Part shown: positions 5,765-7,494 of the stretch, in pieces | Numbering within the stretch: the first letter of the stretch is position 1 | How the letters are laid out: each line of letters opens with the position of its first letter | DNA from: 2-12-FULL-40-12 sp964518135 | GTDB lineage: Bacteria; Patescibacteriota; Minisyncoccia; Minisyncoccales; 2-12-FULL-40-12 | NCBI GenBank assembly: GCA_964518135.1 | Contig: CAZFEY010000033.1 | Location: forward strand, 1 to 7,494 | Direction of reading: 5' to 3' | DNA length: 7,494 bases | The notes under the pieces: model-generated | Told to the model about the DNA's origin: nothing | Databases searched by the model: none | What the model saw: the letters and a program-made list of their open reading frames with translations, nothing else | Position numbers and translations under genes: made by a program

Positions 5765-6916
5765 TTAAGTATCATTTTCTAACCTCTGATTGTCTTGGCT
5801 AGTTGAGGCTGGATGATTCTGTTCTACTGGTAGATTCTTCGGTGAAATCTGAATTGAATTAATAGACTCGTCATGGTTTGCTCGGAAAGCTCTTTTAATA
5901 ATCCATCTGTTATATCTTGAAATTATTAAAACCAAAATAAGAATTGCAATAATCAATACAATCACCAACAACAATAAGAAATGCCACGGAAAAACCCAAA
6001 AAGAGATTTTCTCCACCGTAAGAGATTCTGGCACGTTGGAAATTTTCAACGATGCGGTATACCTACCGAAAGCAAAGTTTTTATATTCGGCAACAGCTTG
6101 GCTTATAAAATTCTGAAAGAAATTCCTATTTTCAATATCGTACGGCTCGCTTTTCTTCCAGGCCGTTTCAAACTTCCTTACGCTATCGGGCAAAACCGCA
6201 CCCTCAATCGGATTGGCATTGACGAATTTATATTTATACTGCTCTTCCTCCTGACGGGTAAGTTCTTTTTGGGGGCTTTTAGTGGTTTTTAACCCAAAAA
6301 TGTTTTTAATTTCAATTTCTCCTTCGGGTCTGATGTGCAAATTACCGCTGTTTCTCAACCGATACCAAAAATTAATCGGCAACCGGGTAAAAATTTTCTG
6401 GTCGTTTAAAATATGAAATTCTTGGATTGCGTTTCTAACGGTAACATCTCCAGACACCCTAAAAAGAAGCAATACTCCTAATTTCGAAACAACGGTTACC
6501 TGGCCGGCTTCTGAATCAATAACAGGAGGAGCTGAACCAAAAAAAATACCGGCGTAATGACCACCGGGGTCGGCATCTTCCGGCACTTTTACGTTAAAAA
6601 CAACATCCTGTCTTTCTCCAGGCAGTAAAACTATGGGGCCCGGCGTTATTTCAATCCATGAGGCCAATCCTTCTTCCTCGTCAAACAAAAAATAGGGCGT
6701 ACCGATCTCGTCTTTGGCGGTAAAGTTGGCGGTTGACGGATAGAGAGAGATTGTTGAATCCGATTCGTTAAAAACCTTGATTTTAGAAGTAATTTCCCGG
6801 CCCGGCTCCACTCCAATTTCTAAAAGCGGCGGAGTCAATGTCAAAGCCGCCGTTATCTGCGGCAACAAGATAATCAGCAGTGAAAAAACTAATACAATAG
6901 CGCTATTGCGTTTCAT
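5765..6916 (-). CDS. DUF916-like single-pass surface protein
   Basis: This 383-residue protein has a signal peptide (about 1-24), an immunoglobulin-like domain opening LTLTPPLLEIGVEPGREITS at about 25-128 with the VFNESDSTISLYP and VPEDADPGGHYAGIFFGS strands, a second beta domain at about 135-295, one membrane segment (about 307-333) and a roughly 50-residue cytoplasmic tail rich in Asn, Ser and Gln. The first domain resembles DUF916, the peptidoglycan-binding domain of WxL-interacting proteins in Gram-positive bacteria, and the order signal peptide, two beta domains, one membrane segment, tail is the same. A role holding other surface proteins at the cell wall is inferred. AGGG (6927-6924) lies 7 bases before the ATG. 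The dockerin gene follows after 14 bases, so the two are almost certainly co-transcribed. Confidence 0.75.
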   Translation of the reverse strand: MKRNSAIVLVFSLLIILLPQITAALTLTPPLLEIGVEPGREITSKIKVFNESDSTISLYPSTANFTAKDEIGTPYFLFDEEEGLASWIEITPGPIVLLPGERQDVVFNVKVPEDADPGGHYAGIFFGSAPPVIDSEAGQVTVVSKLGVLLLFRVSGDVTVRNAIQEFHILNDQKIFTRLPINFWYRLRNSGNLHIRPEGEIEIKNIFGLKTTKSPQKELTRQEEEQYKYKFVNANPIEGAVLPDSVRKFETAWKKSEPYDIENRNFFQNFISQAVAEYKNFAFGRYTASLKISNVPESLTVEKISFWVFPWHFLLLLVIVLIIAILILVLIISRYNRWIIKRAFRANHDESINSIQISPKNLPVEQNHPASTSQDNQRLENDT

Positions 6917-6923
6917 TATTTAA

Positions 6924-6927
6924 CCCT
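6924..6927 (-). promoter_or_regulatory. Repeat-derived ribosome binding site of the DUF916-like gene
   Basis: The minus-strand AGGG, 7 bases before the ATG at 6916, is part of the last unit (TTTAGGG) of the heptamer array at 6924-7007. No other Shine-Dalgarno-like sequence is present nearby. Confidence 0.45.
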
Positions 6928-7007
6928 AAATCCTATATCCTAAATCCTATTTTCTATCCTTCTACTTTCTATTTTCTAGATTCTAGATTCTAGATTCTAG
7001 ATTCTAT
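6924..7007. repeat. Degenerate heptanucleotide tandem array filling the spacer
   Basis: Twelve CTA triplets on the plus strand start at 6926, 6933, 6940, 6947, 6954, 6962, 6969, 6976, 6983, 6990, 6997 and 7004: every step is 7 bases except one of 8. On the minus strand the units grade from CTAGAAT (three exact copies at 6980-7000) through ATAGAAA to TTTAGGA and finally TTTAGGG. The array occupies almost the whole 91-base gap between the two genes and starts immediately after the TAG of the upstream gene. Confidence 0.85.
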
Positions 7008-7494
7008 CTAGAAAAGTCCAGTTGAAATCAATGTCAATGTGTGCTGGTAAGTAGCCGCGAGTGTCTGGGAATCAATAGAAGCCGCGAAGCAAAGAGTAAC
7101 TGTTTCATCAACGGGCCCTGTTGACTCTCCTCCGAATGTCTGGGCCGTGACAGCGCTGATGCCGGTTGAAGGATTGCCGTCGCAGCCAGCATCGTAGCTG
7201 ATATCCAGGCCTGCTTCGTCATCTTGCGTGGCTACTCCATACTCTTCTGACCCGATCGTTACCGCGCCGTCAGCGACTGCGTTAATGGTATTACCTCCAT
7301 TTCTTAAAGTTCCGTCCGATATCAGCGTTGCGCTGTAACCGTTTACGGCATTGGTCTCGGTTCGGGCAGTCAATGTGTCCGTAGAAATAGAAGCGGTGGA
7401 AAGAGTGCCAAGAGCAACCGGGTCTCCGGTAATAGTAAGAGTAATGGTCGGATCAACGACCGCGGATACCACTACTTGTTCATCTGCAATAATC
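7008..7494 (-). CDS. Beta-sandwich surface protein, C-terminal part
   Basis: The frame is open to the window edge (first complete codon at 7493), so the beginning, presumably with a signal peptide, is missing. A GTG at 7472 could be read as a start, but the upstream codons (IIADEQVV) continue the same strand pattern, which favours a longer gene. The 161 visible residues are rich in Thr, Ser, Ala and Gly, with alternating strand patterns (VVDPTITLTITGDPVALGTL, NGYSATLISDG, YQHTLTLISTGLF at the end). Two cysteines (DAGCDG and VTLCFA) could form a disulfide. The style resembles small secreted repeat proteins common in candidate-phyla bacteria and is loosely comparable to the partners of DUF916 proteins in WxL loci, although no WxL motif is visible. 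No enzyme motif is seen. It is the first visible gene of the leftward operon. Confidence 0.65.
   Translation of the reverse strand, partial: IIADEQVVVSAVVDPTITLTITGDPVALGTLSTASISTDTLTARTETNAVNGYSATLISDGTLRNGGNTINAVADGAVTIGSEEYGVATQDDEAGLDISYDAGCDGNPSTGISAVTAQTFGGESTGPVDETVTLCFAASIDSQTLAATYQHTLTLISTGLF

Noticed and set aside
5981..6292. Plus-strand open frame of 103 codons opposite the DUF916-like gene
   Set aside because: Antisense shadow of a well-supported coding region, without recognisable motifs or start signals.
6924..7007. CRISPR array or telomere-like repeat
   Set aside because: The units are only 7 bases with no spacers, so it is not CRISPR; the TTTAGGG unit occurs once in a graded series, so the plant-telomere resemblance is coincidental.
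966..7494. Use of UGA as a sense codon (as in Gracilibacteria/SR1)
   Set aside because: Long frames have no internal TGA, and the TGA at 2990-2992 ends a protein at a natural Lys/Arg tail and overlaps the next start; reading through adds only a few codons.

Overview
The window looks like a chromosomal segment from a candidate-phyla-radiation (Patescibacteria, probably Parcubacteria-type) bacterium. This rests on domain style rather than a marker gene: small compact genes, membrane-anchored cohesin-like proteins, a dockerin protein, a DUF916/WxL-like protein, and beta-sandwich surface proteins of a kind common in that group. Translation uses the standard bacterial code: the long reading frames contain no in-frame TGA, and TAG, TAA and TGA all end genes.

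Layout. The left part (1-890) is read rightwards. It holds the tail of a DUF1858 redox-disulfide protein (2-124), a 232-base spacer with a sigma70-like promoter, a strong hairpin and a long imperfect inverted repeat, and a membrane-anchored 3D-domain protein (357-890). A terminator hairpin (914-943) separates it from a leftward operon filling 966-7494. In transcription order the operon holds: a partial beta-sandwich surface protein (7494-7008), a DUF916-like single-pass protein (6916-5765), a secreted protein with Ig-like repeats and a C-terminal dockerin (5750-4404), a cohesin-like membrane protein with a GxxExxY PD-(D/E)xK domain fused to its N-terminus (4339-2990), and a second, three-pass cohesin-like membrane protein (2993-966). 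The last four genes are separated by 14 bases, 64 bases and a 4-base ATGA overlap. The spacing and shared secretion theme suggest one cell-surface assembly: membrane-anchored cohesins that could capture the dockerin protein, plus DUF916-like and beta-sandwich proteins reminiscent of WxL surface loci.

The most unusual region is 3876-4402. A GxxExxY gene lies between two inverted arrays of CACGAA/CGCGAA units spaced about 10-12 bases apart (outer 32 bases match at 26 positions). The whole unit looks like a mobile cassette that landed exactly where a signal peptide should meet the cohesin domain. The distal array is translated and itself encodes the only hydrophobic export segment in front of the cohesin domain. 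Two heptanucleotide repeat tracts also occur: one fills the spacer 6924-7007 and supplies a ribosome binding site, the other is translated inside the GxxExxY-cohesin gene (3453-3480).
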